Made by a program: the position numbers and the translations under genes
The notes under the pieces: model-generated
Told to the model about the DNA's origin: nothing
Seen by the model: only the letters and a program-made list of their open reading frames with translations
The model's database searches: none
Shown here: in pieces, positions 43,400 through 57,300 of the stretch
Layout of the letters: every line of letters starts with the position of its first letter
How positions within the stretch are numbered: the stretch's first letter is position 1
Assembly: GCF_032854445.1 (NCBI RefSeq)
Contig: NC_088304.1
Location: 25,805,704 to 25,869,703, forward strand
Direction of reading: 5' to 3'
Length of the DNA stretch: 64,000 nt
From: Liolophura sinensis
Taxonomy: Eukaryota; Mollusca; Polyplacophora; Chitonida; Chitonidae

Positions 43400-43540
43400 A
43401 CTGCCAAAGAACTAAACCAGTATATAAGCACGAAATTAAGACCGGTCAACAGTTTTCAATGATGTTGGAAAGACGCAAATAATGTTCTAGGCCAACGAAT
43501 GAATTCAGTATTCAAATCGTTCACCTAACAAATACAGTCA
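43400..43540 (-). repeat. Family B repeat fragment, inverted
   Basis: GTTTTCAATGATGTTGGAAA-GACGCAAA and TAGGCCAACGAATGAATTCA match the inverted family B blocks. Confidence 0.65.
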
Positions 43541-43565
43541 GTAGGTAAAGCGGAATTTGACATTT

Positions 43566-43865
43566 TTATGAAGCAGAGTGCCATGTTCTGGATCCTCCAT
43601 TAGTATTTACTTGCAAGGGAATTATACTGATTACAATGGAGTCGCTTGATGGAATAACTTTTTCGCAGTCGTAATCTTTGAGGGAGACCGAAATCCTCGC
43701 ATCACACAAGGTCTTACAAATGCTATCTGACGAGATATGTACACTCCCAGGCCCCATCATGATCGGCCTGGTACAGGAAACAGGATCTAGTTTAAATCGC
43801 ACAAGTCTGTGAATTTCAGGCCAGCTTTCCTGCACTGGCCTCCTGTGCTCATTCGGAATTGTCAA
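43566..43865 (-). other. Unassigned exon-like ORF, - strand
   Basis: A 99-codon frame on the - strand contains SWPEIHRLVRFKLDPVSC, CKTLCDARISVSLKDYDCEK and VISIIPLQVN, and ends in a stop. The mix of Cys and beta-strand-like residues looks like coding sequence, but no family is recognised and no neighbouring exon is found. Confidence 0.3.
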
Positions 43866-43969
43866 TTACATGTCAGTTAAGCATTGTGAACTTTGAACTT
43901 TAAACCTGAACTTTAATCTTTAAAGCATCGGGCATCACAGGGCCAGAATTACTGATTTGCAGTGTTGTG

Positions 43970-44440
43970 AGAAAATGTCATTTTTGAGTAATTCTAATAA
44001 GTTGCAATCAACATCACGGCAATTTTTTTTTCACCCAATCTTGCTAAAGCCATGATGCTAGGGGCATTTACATGAACAGTTAAGAAACCCCTAACAGAGG
44101 TAAATTGGCTAACGACCTTATTTTGGTCACCTGTGAACATTTGCCGGGTATCACTGTCGCGCCGCTCTCGACCTTTTCTCTCTATACTGTACGTCTTAAT
44201 TATATTGTATTCCTACAAAAACCAGGATTCTCTTGGTGGACTAAGTATCCCCCAGGCCTGGTTCCTTTGCATTGTTTTAATCTTTTGAGTAATTCTAGAC
44301 GAGTGACGTTTAGTAAATGACAATTAACATCATTCTATGTACATAAACAGAACAGAAACCCTAAAGGCAAATCGACAAGAGGCCTTATTTCACCGGTAAC
44401 CTGTGATAATTTGCCAACTATAACTCTGTCGTCACTGCTG
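43970..44440 (+). repeat. Family A repeat, tandem copies
   Basis: The blocks AGTAATTCTAATAAGTTGCA-ATCAACATCAC, GCATTTACATGAACAGTTAA, CAGGATTCTCTTGGTGGACT and CCTGGTTCCTTTGCATTGTT are followed by a second start (ACATAAACAGAACAGAAACC, CAAGAGGCCTTATTTCACCG). Confidence 0.82.
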
Positions 44441-46680
44441 TGACCCGTGTGAGTGGACCGTGCAGGCTGCAGGATCAAGCCCAGACCACCGAGTCACGCC
44501 GGTGGTATGGCTTTAAATTTATTCACGTTGATTAACGCATGCCGACTTATGGTGACAAACAGCACGACACTCACTACCTCTGCTTTTTTTTTAAATTTTA
44601 AAGCAAAAGTATAAACTGAACATTGCCTGACACTAAGCTAACCATACAACTTGTGACGTCCGAAGTTGTTTATAGACCTGGCCCCAACATGATGGCAGTT
44701 GATCGCTCAGGGAGAGGCGAAATTCACAATTCGTCACCTAATCAACCCTAATCAGAAAAGCTCATTTAAATCGAAAACAATCTGCTTGATGGATCCCGCA
44801 GGTTTTTTTAAAAGGTGGTGCAATTTTTGTCTTTTAAAATCCCTTTGACTAGCACTAATAGTAACCTATGCTATGATTTATCTGACACAATACATTTTTG
44901 AAGTGTAGCAAAAATTTATTCGAAATCTTTACACGACATTTTACTTGGGTAACAAGAGTTGTGTTCACTACGTACATATCGGCACGTGTACGCATGGATG
45001 TGAGGTCAGGGGTTCGTATAAGGTCAACGACCTGATTTAAAAGCACAGATCCTATGTTATCTACTACAGTAGGTTTGTGACCACTTCTCGTTTTGTTTCC
45101 CCCTGCAAATCGAGGCCTATTTTTAGCTGTACCTCTATTTTTCTATGTGAATGTGCGAGCCCGCTTAAGCGGGAGAGTTTTCGCTGATAGATGTAGAGGC
45201 ATATATTGACTGTCTTTGGCCCTAAGCCGTGCCGGCGCCATTGACCGTTGATTTAGGCACACGAGGTAAGTCTATGTGCTATGTTCGTTTACCCTTCGCC
45301 ACAGTTTGAAGCGTGCAAATAACTATGGGTTCTTAAAACAAAAAGCTCGTTTTTTTTTACTGCTTGACAGCTAGTAAGACTTGATTCAATTTATTCATCA
45401 TGCTCTACATGAGCTAGAATCCACAGCTGGCCTTTACACTGTGTCTACGGAGTACTGAAGTACGACGTTAAACCCCAAGAAATCACTCACTTATTGGAGT
45501 ATTAAGCTAAACAAAAACCAAATTAATAACAAATAAGGAAAGTGTTTCACTTGGAGCCTTATAGCCATTAAGACTATCAAAACAAAATTAAAAGGAGTTT
45601 TCTTTCGTTACATTATAACACAAATTGGTATGTTTAATGGTTAATACTAGTGCGCAACTATCATCCAAGAAGAAAGTAGGAATGTTGTTATTGTCCACAA
45701 TTAATCTCAGTTAATAACTGGCCCATTCAGACGTGGCAAGAACCGCCCGACTCTCCTTAAAACTGTTTGTTTTTCTTTAATCAAACAAAAAAGACAAGGA
45801 GTTGAGTTTTTCCCAAAGGATTTTGTTATTCCATTATGTTTAAAGTCAACACACTCAGGAGGCTTAAACTGTTCATGTATGAAGTCCATGACTAAGGTTA
45901 GACTCGTGTATTGTATACCCCACGGACAGTTTGATCCCGTTATTAACACAAACACAATATGATATGTAAATGTCGATGTAGGTCAAGTCAGTGTCGACCC
46001 CTGTATGAGCAGTCATTATTTAGAACGCAAGGTGACCTGTTTTAACAGAATACAGACAAAGCATGCCTCTTATGATGTCCTATTGGCCCTGTAATACTAT
46101 ATTTGCATGCAGATTGACACTCCGGATCAGATGGAGGATTCTATCCGGTTTTAAGCCATATGTTTCCAGTGGCCTTTTCTTTCACAGCTGTTGTTGCACT
46201 CCTATTAAGATTTTTATCACGCAGTTTGCATATTCGTTCATATTCAAAAAATTAACAATATTTCATCCAGCCTATATGACATCTTCCAATTACAGAAAGG
46301 TTCATTTCTTGCTGCTTGGAAACTTGATATGTTGCTCCCAGCGTCTCCCGATAACGTTGCTGTTCCAACGGTGTACATGTATGTACGATATAGAGAACTA
46401 ACTGCAGCTGAACGCACGTCTGTATTCGTTCCACACAATGAAGTAGCACTGTTTTTACTGTACACGCCATGTCGAGATAATATTGTGGTTGATTTATAGA
46501 TCGACTGGTGTTTAATAACGTGCTCAAATATTTTAAACTTAAAATTTTAAAGAGTTTAAAGCGGATATTTATATGATTAAACTGATCTATATCACCTACA
46601 CATGAACTGTTAGAATAAATCCGAGATAAACGGAGGATAGGAAGGGCATCACTGGTAATTACGTTGTGACTGAATTCCAA
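44440..46680. other. Non-coding stretch; SINE family 2 tail at 45385-45492
   Basis: No supportable gene. GAAGTACGACGTTAAACCCC-AAGAAATCACTCACTT at 45460-45492 is the SINE family 2 tail. The remainder shows no recognised structure. Confidence 0.45.
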
Positions 46681-46859
46681 CTACCATACTGTCGTCAATG
46701 CTCTGGATGTATCGTCTATGTTATAACCTTTTATATACATCATCGTTCTAAAACCCCGCGTTCGCTTATGCCGCTGAGCCTCCAAGTCAGGAGGTTTCTG
46801 TTGTACCTGGCGAATGGATGCGGTTTTCTCCGCCCATAAATCCTCTACCCTCCACCTTT

Positions 46860-46996
<137 letters not shown>

Positions 46997-47099
46997 TTAA
47001 ACAGATAACACTCAAATGTTTGCTCATCGAAGTCGGGAGACATGGGGTCGAACCCAGGGTGGGTCATACTAAAGTATGACGTATCACAACAAGCATACA

Positions 47100-47810
47100 T
47101 GCGCTGATCTTATCTCTCTGAGAAAAACGAAAGAAATTTAGATGTTTAGAGCTAGAAAGGTTAAAAAATGTTGGAATTCTTCCCGTGTCACGAAAATGTT
47201 ATTTCTTGACATATGCAGAACATTTATACAGGAGTTTATTTTTGTACTTTTTAACTTGCTTGGAATTGCCCTGTGTTCACGAACAAACGATCCATTGTTG
47301 ACATCAGTTCATTCAGCGCTCGACCAGCACGGGCACAATAAAATCCCTGCCGGGGACAAAAAATTAACGACTCGAACCTTTTCCAAGAACAGCACTGTAG
47401 CCAGACTCGCAAGGCGCCGCACAACTTCCATTCGTTTCATTCTGTGACCTTTCTTAAATGTAAAACTGTAAAAAATTTTATTGATTACAAGTCAGTTTTA
47501 TTTAGTACAAGCAATGTGAGGATGACATTATAAATTACTCTTTGTTGCTCAGCAATCATGAGTCATTGGGTGTGCATTTCGCATTGCAACATTTGTAAGA
47601 TGTGTGGTATTTGGCGATTTCAATCAACGTCACAAGTTATCACTGCAAATACTACTGTGTCAAGTTTATTACATCAAAGGCCTTCAGTCTCAAGTTTATA
47701 AAGTTTTACAATGAGTATACTTTTCTTGTTTGTAAATATAGACAGAGCGTCCATAATATCTGGCGCTCTGCTTCATGTTGTGTCTGATTCCCCTTAACCC
47801 GGGGTTAGGG
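47100..47810. other. Non-coding stretch upstream of the P450 gene
   Basis: No gene or recognised repeat. Confidence 0.35.
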
Positions 47811-47814
47811 ATGT

Positions 47815-48185
47815 ATATTCATCGTGCTGAATTAGCTCACCACGTTGGTTGTATATGAACAGTTGCAATCAAAGCGCAACTTTAATAAGATACACATTTT
47901 ATCATCGGCAAGTTACATACTGGCAGGGTTCATGTACACAATTTGAATCCTGATCTCGCTCATTCGCCTAAAACGTACCGACCACCTTACCAACATCACT
48001 AACACCTCTTAACGTCTTCCCTTTGCATGGTTCTTTCTTATTTTCATACTTTATATATACTTTCTTATTTCTTTGGTGGTTTGTGTTAAACGGTGTTTTG
48101 GGAAATGGTCTGGGATTATTGACCTGGAACGTCCATGTTGGTCGACGGCTGGTATACGTGTGTTTCGACACAAAGAATCATCATT
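47815..48185 (+). repeat. Family B repeat copy (best preserved)
   Basis: A near-complete copy runs from TGAATTAGCTCACCACGTTG and TGAACAGTTGCAATCAAAGC to GATTATTGACCTGGAACGTC and GGTCGACGGCTGGTATACG. It lies about 120 bp upstream of the P450 start codon, so it may overlap the promoter. Confidence 0.8.
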
Positions 48186-48301
48186 ATTGTCAGCATGGGA
48201 CTAAATATTTCCATCACACTCGAGATTTGGGTAACATTTTAAAGGAATAACTTTTATGATATAAAAATATTCCAGAGAGTGTAACTGTTGATGCTGTTGA
48301 G

Positions 48302-48375
48302 ATGTGGCTTCTAGAGTTGTCGCCCCTCCCGGCATGGCTCACCATTCCTATGTTCCTAGTCATCGTACTGTACAT
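48302..48375 (+). CDS. P450 exon 1: start and membrane anchor
   Basis: ATG with a hydrophobic N-terminus; donor GTGAGT, phase 2. It is chosen because it joins in frame to exon 2 (ATATCTGATCTGG...). Confidence 0.8.
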
Positions 48376-51300
48376 GTGAGTACACTAATGTCTAAGCGAG
48401 ACCCGATTTTGAAAAGAAAGACTATGTTAATTGACTGATATTTGTCTGAGATAACGATTTGCTTTTGGGATGGAGTTATCCCTGAAATGATTGGGAAAGG
48501 CAACTCGCGTACTTAACTAATAAGATTATATGCACAGGTGTTTTTCTCAACATGGTTTAAAAACACGTGCCTTGTGTTCAAAAGAAAGTAGAAATTGCTT
48601 CTATACCTCTTCAAAAAGACTTAAATAATAACGTATCAATATGAACTCTGTACACAAACTGACATAAGGTATTCACTATTTAATAGGCGTTTTAAATAAT
48701 ACAGCCTTTTTCTCTCTCCAGATATCTGATCTGGCCTCATTACTTCGCCAAACAGACTGTCATCCCCGGCCCGAAGCCACATTTCCTCTTTGGCACTATG
48801 CGGGAAGACAGAGTAAAAGTAAGTCATTCAGTGACTCAACCAATACATGTAACCCCATAAGAATACCTTTCTCTTACCAAAAGTCCCATGCGAATTTGAA
48901 CAAGTCGGGAGGTTTGTCAGGTGTGTTGACCAGCTACCTGTATTTAAGCTCTGAACGTTTTTCATTCACTTGCTATCGTCGAAGAAGCATATCTAGTATC
49001 TTTGTCTCTGATCTAGGCTAAAGCGTTAATTCTTTCATTTTTCTTTCCAGGGCGTGGTGAGAAGTGACTTAGAAAATCAGGCCAAATACGGAACTGTGTT
49101 TTTGTAAGTTGCATATTGAAAACACAGTTGTGTTCTATAAAGATCATCGCCGGGTGAAGATATCACATTGGAGGGCTTCTCTAGTGTGTACGCTACAGTA
49201 CATAATTCCTGATAAAGATTTAGTTAACAGAATTTCTTTACTAATTGTTTCAGGGCCCTCTGATTAGATCACTATTACATAACCATCAATGGCAACATGA
49301 CCTTTTTTTATAGTTATTATTAATGACATTATTTCGGTTGTTTAACAAAATACTCAGGAATTTTTCACTTGACGGTCAGACTTAAGCACGGAGGATTGTC
49401 TAGGGAGGATTTCTATTGACTAACGAACATTCCCATTTGTACTTCATATTGTGTGCATGGTGAAAGACACTCATCAAGTCTGAAAAATAGGATTTCGTAT
49501 TACTAGGAATATTTATTTCAGAGGACATATTTTGTGTGTTTTTGCAGACCTATACCTCTTTTCATATACGATTAAATGTACGATTAAATGCAGAAATTAC
49601 CAAAAATAATTGTCCTTTGAGAGCTCGATCTACCAGACGAAATAATGATGACCTATTGGTTATGACAAACAGGGTAATGTCAATGAAATGCAATGATTTA
49701 CAACGATGCTTCATGACTTATTCGCGTGGTATTCCCATTGCGGACCTAAACTATGCACAAACAATACACATTTTGCATTTGTCTTAATATGTCTCCCTTT
49801 CCATTGTTTTATTATGATTGTATGTTAAATGTGAAATTACATCACTGCATTTTATTCTTACCTAATTCTGCTCAAGCCATGGCGCTAGTGGGGGGGGGGG
49901 GGGGCGTGTTGGCTGCTACTATTTATGCATTTACATGAACAGTTAGAATAAAACCCTGACTGAGATAAACTGACAAGAGGCCGTATTTCACCGGTTACGT
50001 GTGACATTTGCCAGAGATCACACTGTCGTCGCTGCCCCGGTTTTGTTTTATACGCTATACGGCTTTAATTACATTACAAATTAAACTGTTGGCCTAATTC
50101 ACTGAGCTAGCTATTTGATCCTGTAGAGTTCCTTGTTGTTAAATCTTTATACATGTATATTTGTCAACACAGGACGTGGCAAGGTAGGACACCAATGATT
50201 AACGTCGCGGACCCGGACATAATGAAAGAGATCATGCTTACAGACTTCTACAACTTCGCCAATAAACCGGTGAGTGTTTTTCACTATCATTCACGTGTTT
50301 GTTGCCTAACAACATACTCACCACATTTCCAATCATCCGCTGGCATTCAGGTTTATGGATGAAATGATCCGGGATGCCTCGAGTAAAACCAACAACCTTG
50401 GCAATTTATTGACGAACTTATCTTCACAGATATGCATACTACATTGGCGAATGAAACGCCGTGTGGAACTAACGTTAGACTCCGCGGGCGGTTACGTCAA
50501 CATTGTCGACCTAGGCTAGATGTAGAGTATGTAGGCTTGAGGTTTCCCGTAACAATTTTTGAGTCATGAAGAGGAGTGAGATGGATGTACATATATTGTG
50601 TCTTTTTGTGGAAAGGCGAGTCCAAAGTGCTGCCACCACTAAAGTATAATGCCGAAGACACCAAATATAACAGCCCCACCCAGTCACATTATGCTGACAC
50701 CAGGCCAACCTGGTCTCTTGAACTGGTCTCTAATCTCTTAATGCTTAACACCAAACGAGGCAGCAACAAGAGCCATTTTTAAAGAATGACACGACTTCGA
50801 TGCGGACGCTTTAACCATCGAAGCGACAATCGAACTACCACTTTTTGGCTTGAGTGAATTCTGATTAAATATTTGTTGTCCTTGGCGTCAGGTATTTGGA
50901 CTAGTATCTCGTGTGTCCCTCAGCAATTCTTAAATTCTTCATCCCATCTCTATCTGAAATTGAACAATCCTTTACAACTTTTACCTTGTTTTATATCACT
51001 TTAGTACATGTCACAATGTGCTGATTTATTTATTTTGTTACAATTAATATAAATATGTCAAACGTAATGATGGGAAAAGTTACCACTTTACTGGTAATCT
51101 TGTCAAGAATATTTTCAGGCTTAAATAGTTAAATTTTAGTAAATGCACGGCCAAAGTTCCCTAATTTATGTGATGGGAAAAAAGGTTGGAACATGGTGTT
51201 CAATTTTACATACTCGTATGAATTAAATATACTTTCAGAGAGAAAAAACATTGAAAATTCCTGAGCTATGTGAAAATAAAGTCATAGAAATGATATCTGT

Positions 51301-54300
51301 AAAGCGTGCAGTATGTTAGAGTAGTGTTTAAACTTTAAGACGTGCTTTTCTACTCATAGAATAACGTAGAGCTGGACAAAATGAAAAGAAACGCTTTGCC
51401 GATGTTGGAGGACGATCACTGGAAGTATATAAGAAGCTTACTGTCACCGACATTTAGCTCCGGTAAGCTGAGACAGGTAAGCCATGAGCTGAGTCTGTGT
51501 GGATGTCGCACGTGAATGTATGTGTTCATTGGATTAGTTCGTGATTTACGAAGGTTTTATAGGAGATGTCTTGTTTCAGGCTCTAACTTTTCACTTTTTT
51601 CAGCAGATGTACACTCGCCTATATATATAAGCCCAGATTTCTTAAATCTGTTAAAAAAACAATACTTCTGCAGGATCTGAATTTAAACTTGAAGTTTTAG
51701 TATTACTGACGATCTCACATACATTAAGCGTTTGAACATTAATCAACTAATCGAATATTTATGAACAGTCTTCATAACTATAGATTTGAAATGTACAGGA
51801 AGACAATGGAAATGTTTCAATAATATTATTATTATTCCACCGGTAAAACAAAACACGTTGAATTATATATGTACGGCCGTAATATTATACATGCTTGTGT
51901 ATTTGGCAGATGGCTCCAATTTTACACGAATGTATTGGAAGGCTCATGGTGAAGTTTGAACAAGCGGAAAAAACTGGACACGCCATCGATGTTTCTCAGT
52001 ATGTTTGAGATTTATACAGTAATCTTACAAAACATTCGGAACGCGGTTACGTGAGTCGAATTGCAAAGGGGCTGTACAGTTAGTGAGTGCTTGGGGTTTA
52101 ACGTCGTACTCAACAATTTTTCAGTTATATGACGAAGAGGGAATCCTTAGGGTGTATGTAATGTGCGTCCTTGTTGCAGGACGGATGTTCACCGCTCTTT
52201 TATCTTGTGCTGCTTGACTGAGACGACTTACCGAAGGCAAGTAAGCCGCCCTGCCCGATCCATTATACTGATACGGGACAACCAGTCGTTGCACTATCCC
52301 CTTCATGCTGAACGCCAAGCGAGGAAGTTGCAACTTCCTCTTTTAAAATCTTAGATGTGACTCGACCCAGGATTGATCCTGGATCAATGTGATATCCGGG
52401 CCGGTAGGGGGCTGTAGAAGCATCCATATTTATTACATCAATGTGGCGTTTTTATGAGTAGCGAAGTGAAGCTGAGACATATATATTTGTACTTGAAATA
52501 TTCAGGAAAACGAGTTTGAATTTTGTATTGGAATTTTTGCCTAGAAAATCGACTCTCTTACCCACATCATTGGAAACTGATGACAGCTTCTTCCTAATAT
52601 GTTACCAGTTACACATGTATTTATTAAATTGATTTTGATAGAGTATCGACAGGCAAGCCTCCTTGATACCTTACGAGCGGTAAACTAATATTGGATTTGA
52701 CATCCAGATTAAGGTAAACAACACAGATTTACTGTAAACACACAAAACAGGAGTTCAAGTCCAGATGCTGGCTTCCACTCCGATCGTACGTGGGGAGGTC
52801 ATCTAGCAATCCGCTGGTTTCCACTGGGCGGTTTGAGGTTTCTTTCCACCATTATGCTGTCCACCGTCGTATAAGTGAAATATTCTTGAGTAAAATAAGT
52901 AAATTAGTAAAAGGGGTAAAAAGTCTTAATAGCTAGCAATGTACCTCTCGATATTTTAACTAAAACAGCTTTCCCTTGCGTGTCTACAATTATTGGTAAA
53001 ATTTTTCGCACGTTGATCGTTGTTTGCGACAAAACCGTAAAGCACAAGAAAAAAACAGACTCAATTTGTGATCAGCATGTGAACCTCAATCAGGCAGCAT
53101 ACGCGTAATATTCAAAATCAAACATTTTTGATTACGTGACAAATTCGGTACTGATTGCATTTCGACACTTTTCAAGCTATAAATGTAGTATTTATATCTT
53201 AATTTGTCCGAAGGTGGTGTATCTGCGTATTAAATATCAGCTAAATCGATTTAATTGTTCTCGAAAAAAAGATATCTAAAAGTGTTTTATTGACGGTAAT
53301 ATGGTGTAAAAAATCGATCACATATCTATGCATTGGCATATTAAGTGCTGTTCCTCTTATGTCTCTCGGTCTGTATATTAATCGTGTTTAAATAGATCGC
53401 CACGTTTGATATATGAAGAGCTGCAATCAAAACCCATCTGTAATATGTATATTTTGTTGTCGACAACTGATAATCTAACTTGGTACACGATTTGAATGCT
53501 GATTTCACTCAATCGCCTAGAGCATACTTTGCGTCTTTCCAACATCACTGAAAACACTTTTTAAAATGTTTTTAGTTTTACTTACTTATTTTACTAATTT
53601 TGGCCTTTTATCGGATGGTCCCTTTTATACTTGTGTTCACCACTGACATGGCAACTAACGAGTTGATTTAAATTTGCAAACAATAAAAATAAGAAAGGAT
53701 GTGGGTACAGAAATTTGGCCCCCAGTAAGTCGTGTATAAATTGTACTGCAAGTATATAACAAAGTAGATAGGAAATGGGTGTTTAGCAGATACAGCTCTG
53801 AAAACTTTTGTTGCTATTTGCATGAAAAGTACTCGTCACAACGAAAAACTAATTGCAGATTCATGACCTTTCATTCTGTATATTTTAAACGGTTATGACA
53901 ATTGACCTACTTTTGCGCAATTTTCAAATCTCAGCGAAAGACTAATTTAGCATAAAAATGAAAAAAGGCATTTAAAAAGCATCCGCACTATTTATATGTC
54001 AGTAAATCCATTCATCTGTGAGAAATGTCATTTTGAAAGGTTTTCATTAAAATCCAATATGGCCGCCAAGTCACTTGACCGGACACAGCTATGAGTCATG
54101 ACCCCAAACATACCGAGATTTCATGAATTTCTCACTGACTTTTTTGGTGAAACGTGACACAATTTTTCCGAAACGATTTCAATAGCGCTGAACCCTTAAT
54201 TAAAGATAAGCATACTGAACTCGAGTTATTACAAATACGTTTCTCGGTGGGAGCGGTGTCATGAAACCTGCTTAGTTGTTAAGTTGCCCTTATGTAAGTG

Positions 54301-57300
54301 CATTGTATACCTCTACAACATACGTCATCATGGTAGTTAAGAGCAAACTTATAGTTCATTCCGATCCTAACGACATACTCTACGCGTATCATCGATCGTA
54401 TCTTGACCGGATGTGGGGCGAATCCTACGGCCGTACGGATCGTACGGATCGTACGGCCGTGATAGACGTCCCATACGCGGATGTTTGCACCATCCTGATC
54501 GTATCTTCCGCGGATCTTGATTTGGCCTGTACATGTAATCGTGCTTTACGGCACTCGAGCCTTTGCCTACGTGCTCGTTATAAATATAACACGATGTATC
54601 TTCAGTTTGCTTATCTGGTAAGGCAGGCGTGATGAAGAGAAAAGTATTTGTGAATGGTCTGTCATTCTCCTAACTCTCGCTCATTCAAGACAGTAAAAAG
54701 GTGAACTAGCCCAATGCATTACTTCCTAGCTTTGCTTTCCCGTTTCTCGGCGAAGTTAAATAGTGTCAGTGAAAGTGTAAATCGTAACCACCTTCCCGGA
54801 CATCCGGCGATGTTGTATGTTCTCGGGGAAACGGTACTAATATTATAAAATAGATATTCGTGGTGTCATGGTTGGTGTCGAACAACGCGGTATTTGTTGT
54901 ATGTTAGATGGGTTTATGTATAAATGTTAGTGTATGTCGTAAAACCCTATGCGGATGATGGTCGGATCTTACTCCCATCATACGCGGACCGTACGCCCAT
55001 CATACGAGATAGTACATACATCTTGGCTGTATGATTGGTGTATGATGTGAACATCTTGCTATGATATTACACCCTCCTTACGCGGATGTTTCGGCTCACA
55101 TCTGTGTCAGATATATCGTTAGGATCGAGTACTGTAGCTAAGGGAGCTCCATGAAACCGATCCCTGCCTGTGAACGTGTACACGTGAACTAAACCATTCA
55201 TACTTATCCTTTTTAACACCGAACGTAGTACGGTGAGACCGATGGCCGAGCCGAACGAAGTGAGGGCTATAGGTAACAGGTAAGTTAAATTCAGTTACCC
55301 GTCATATTCGTGAGACACGGTAAATATGGCCGCCGAACTTCGGTTTTCTATGATAGCTGTCATGCTATCAAGACGAGTCAACCGCCCCAGAATCTAAACT
55401 TTATCTGCACTGAGCGCTTTTGATTTTTTATACTTTATTACTCAGTCATCATTAAACTTTTGAACCGCCTTTTTCTTATCTTTGACTTCTAACGGTAAGA
55501 GCCCGAAGTCGAAGAGGGGACGGAGTTCAGGGTCGTGGTATCCTAGCAATCACGCGCAAAGCCGTGATCGACTCATAATGCTGCTTGATCAACAAACTTT
55601 CACATGAGTTTGGGTTTACTTGACACTTGTCAGATAAAAATTGTTATTCAAAAGGATTTTTCTTTTTGTTTTGTTATTGTAAAAACAGTGCACACCATAA
55701 TACATGTTACATACATGCATATACATGTATAGGCCTAGACCCACAACCGCGACGGCATCGGTTAAAAAAAGGTACAAAATGTCGAAAACCAAGAAACATT
55801 GCTTACACCTGTTTAAAGATACAATATGACAATATTGTCAAAATATAAATAATAAACAGAATATTGCACAGCGAAGGTTGAATATTATAAATATTTTTCG
55901 AGTGAAAGGTGGAAATGATGACCCATGTGACGCCTCACCTCTCACTCGAACAGTATTTATGATATGCAACCTTCTCTGTGCAATGCATCCTCCATGTATT
56001 TTATTAGCAAATTTTTATTTCAACTACATCACACTCCATTTAAAAAAAATATGAACACACTTATTGAAAGAATTAGAAAGTTGGCCCAGAACAAGTCAGT
56101 ATGCAAATCAAGATGAACGAAGCCAAGAAGAAATGGCATTTGAAAATATATTTAAGGCAGATAGGAAATATGTGTTTCACAGACGAAATTTTATTATCTG
56201 CATTTCTACATGGTTAGGCTAAAATAAATAGCTTAATTATTATCTCAATTATTTTCAAATTATTCGTCTTCCTCCGTCTGCCCCATGTTACTTAACCCTG
56301 CTGTAGAAAGATGTGATACTGATGAAACAGCCAAGTATAATCGTAAACCTCTTCTCTGATTGTAGATAGCCCGGCAGCGCTTACCGTAGCCTACATATGA
56401 AGAATGGACAAATGTACCACATGCAAAAACACAAAAATGTATTTTAAGTTTACAAATTCTTCTTTACTGTAAGTGTTTCAACAACTGTAGGCCTATACAG
56501 CCTAATTGCTGATAATTGATCACCTATTAATGTGGTTCGGTCTTAGGCTGTATCTATTTCATATTACGATGATTGTTTGTTATAGAATTTACCCCAACTT
56601 AACGATGGAGGTCATCTTAGCAACAGCCTTTGGGGTGGCGGTCGACACACATGCAAATCCAGATGATCCGTTTGTGAAACATGCCCTGGGGGTTATCCAA
56701 GAAACCAATAACATCAAGCCGGGGGTTGCTTTAGCAGGTAACTGTATCCTGGAATTCTACCCCTCACCCATAGGCCTTTTTTGGTGCTTTTTATATGTTC
56801 TGATTTCGGATTTAATGGTACCTTTACATGTGAAGATAAGTTGATGAGTAGAGTCCAAAAGAATTGGGACGTATAAAGTGTTGCAAAAATCTAAGGTGTG
56901 GTGATGCAACTCGTGCAACCCGAGTTACCCGTGACAACTTTGTCAACAAAACGTGCTGATATGAATATAATTAAAGATATATAGCATAGAGAGTAAAAAT
57001 AGAGCAGCGACGACAGTGATGGTCGCACTTAACCGGTGAAATATGGCCTCTTGTCAATTTACCTCAGTCAGTGTTTTATTCTAACTGTTCATGTAAATGC
57101 ATCAGTAGTAACAATGTTAACACCCAAGCACCACGGCCGAAGAAGAATTAGGTAAAAGAGAAAATGCGGTGATGTTAATTGCAATTTATTAGACGTCACT
57201 GATCTACGATTAATCAAATTACTGTGAACTCATCACATTTGAAAACTGATTATATTGTTTGAAGACAAATAGCATAATCCAAAACTGTTAGTTTTGTGGA

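Noticed and set aside
54276-54632. 118-codon ORF in P450 intron 6
   Set aside because: It covers the CGTACG repeat block; composition is repeat-driven and no family or splice context supports it.
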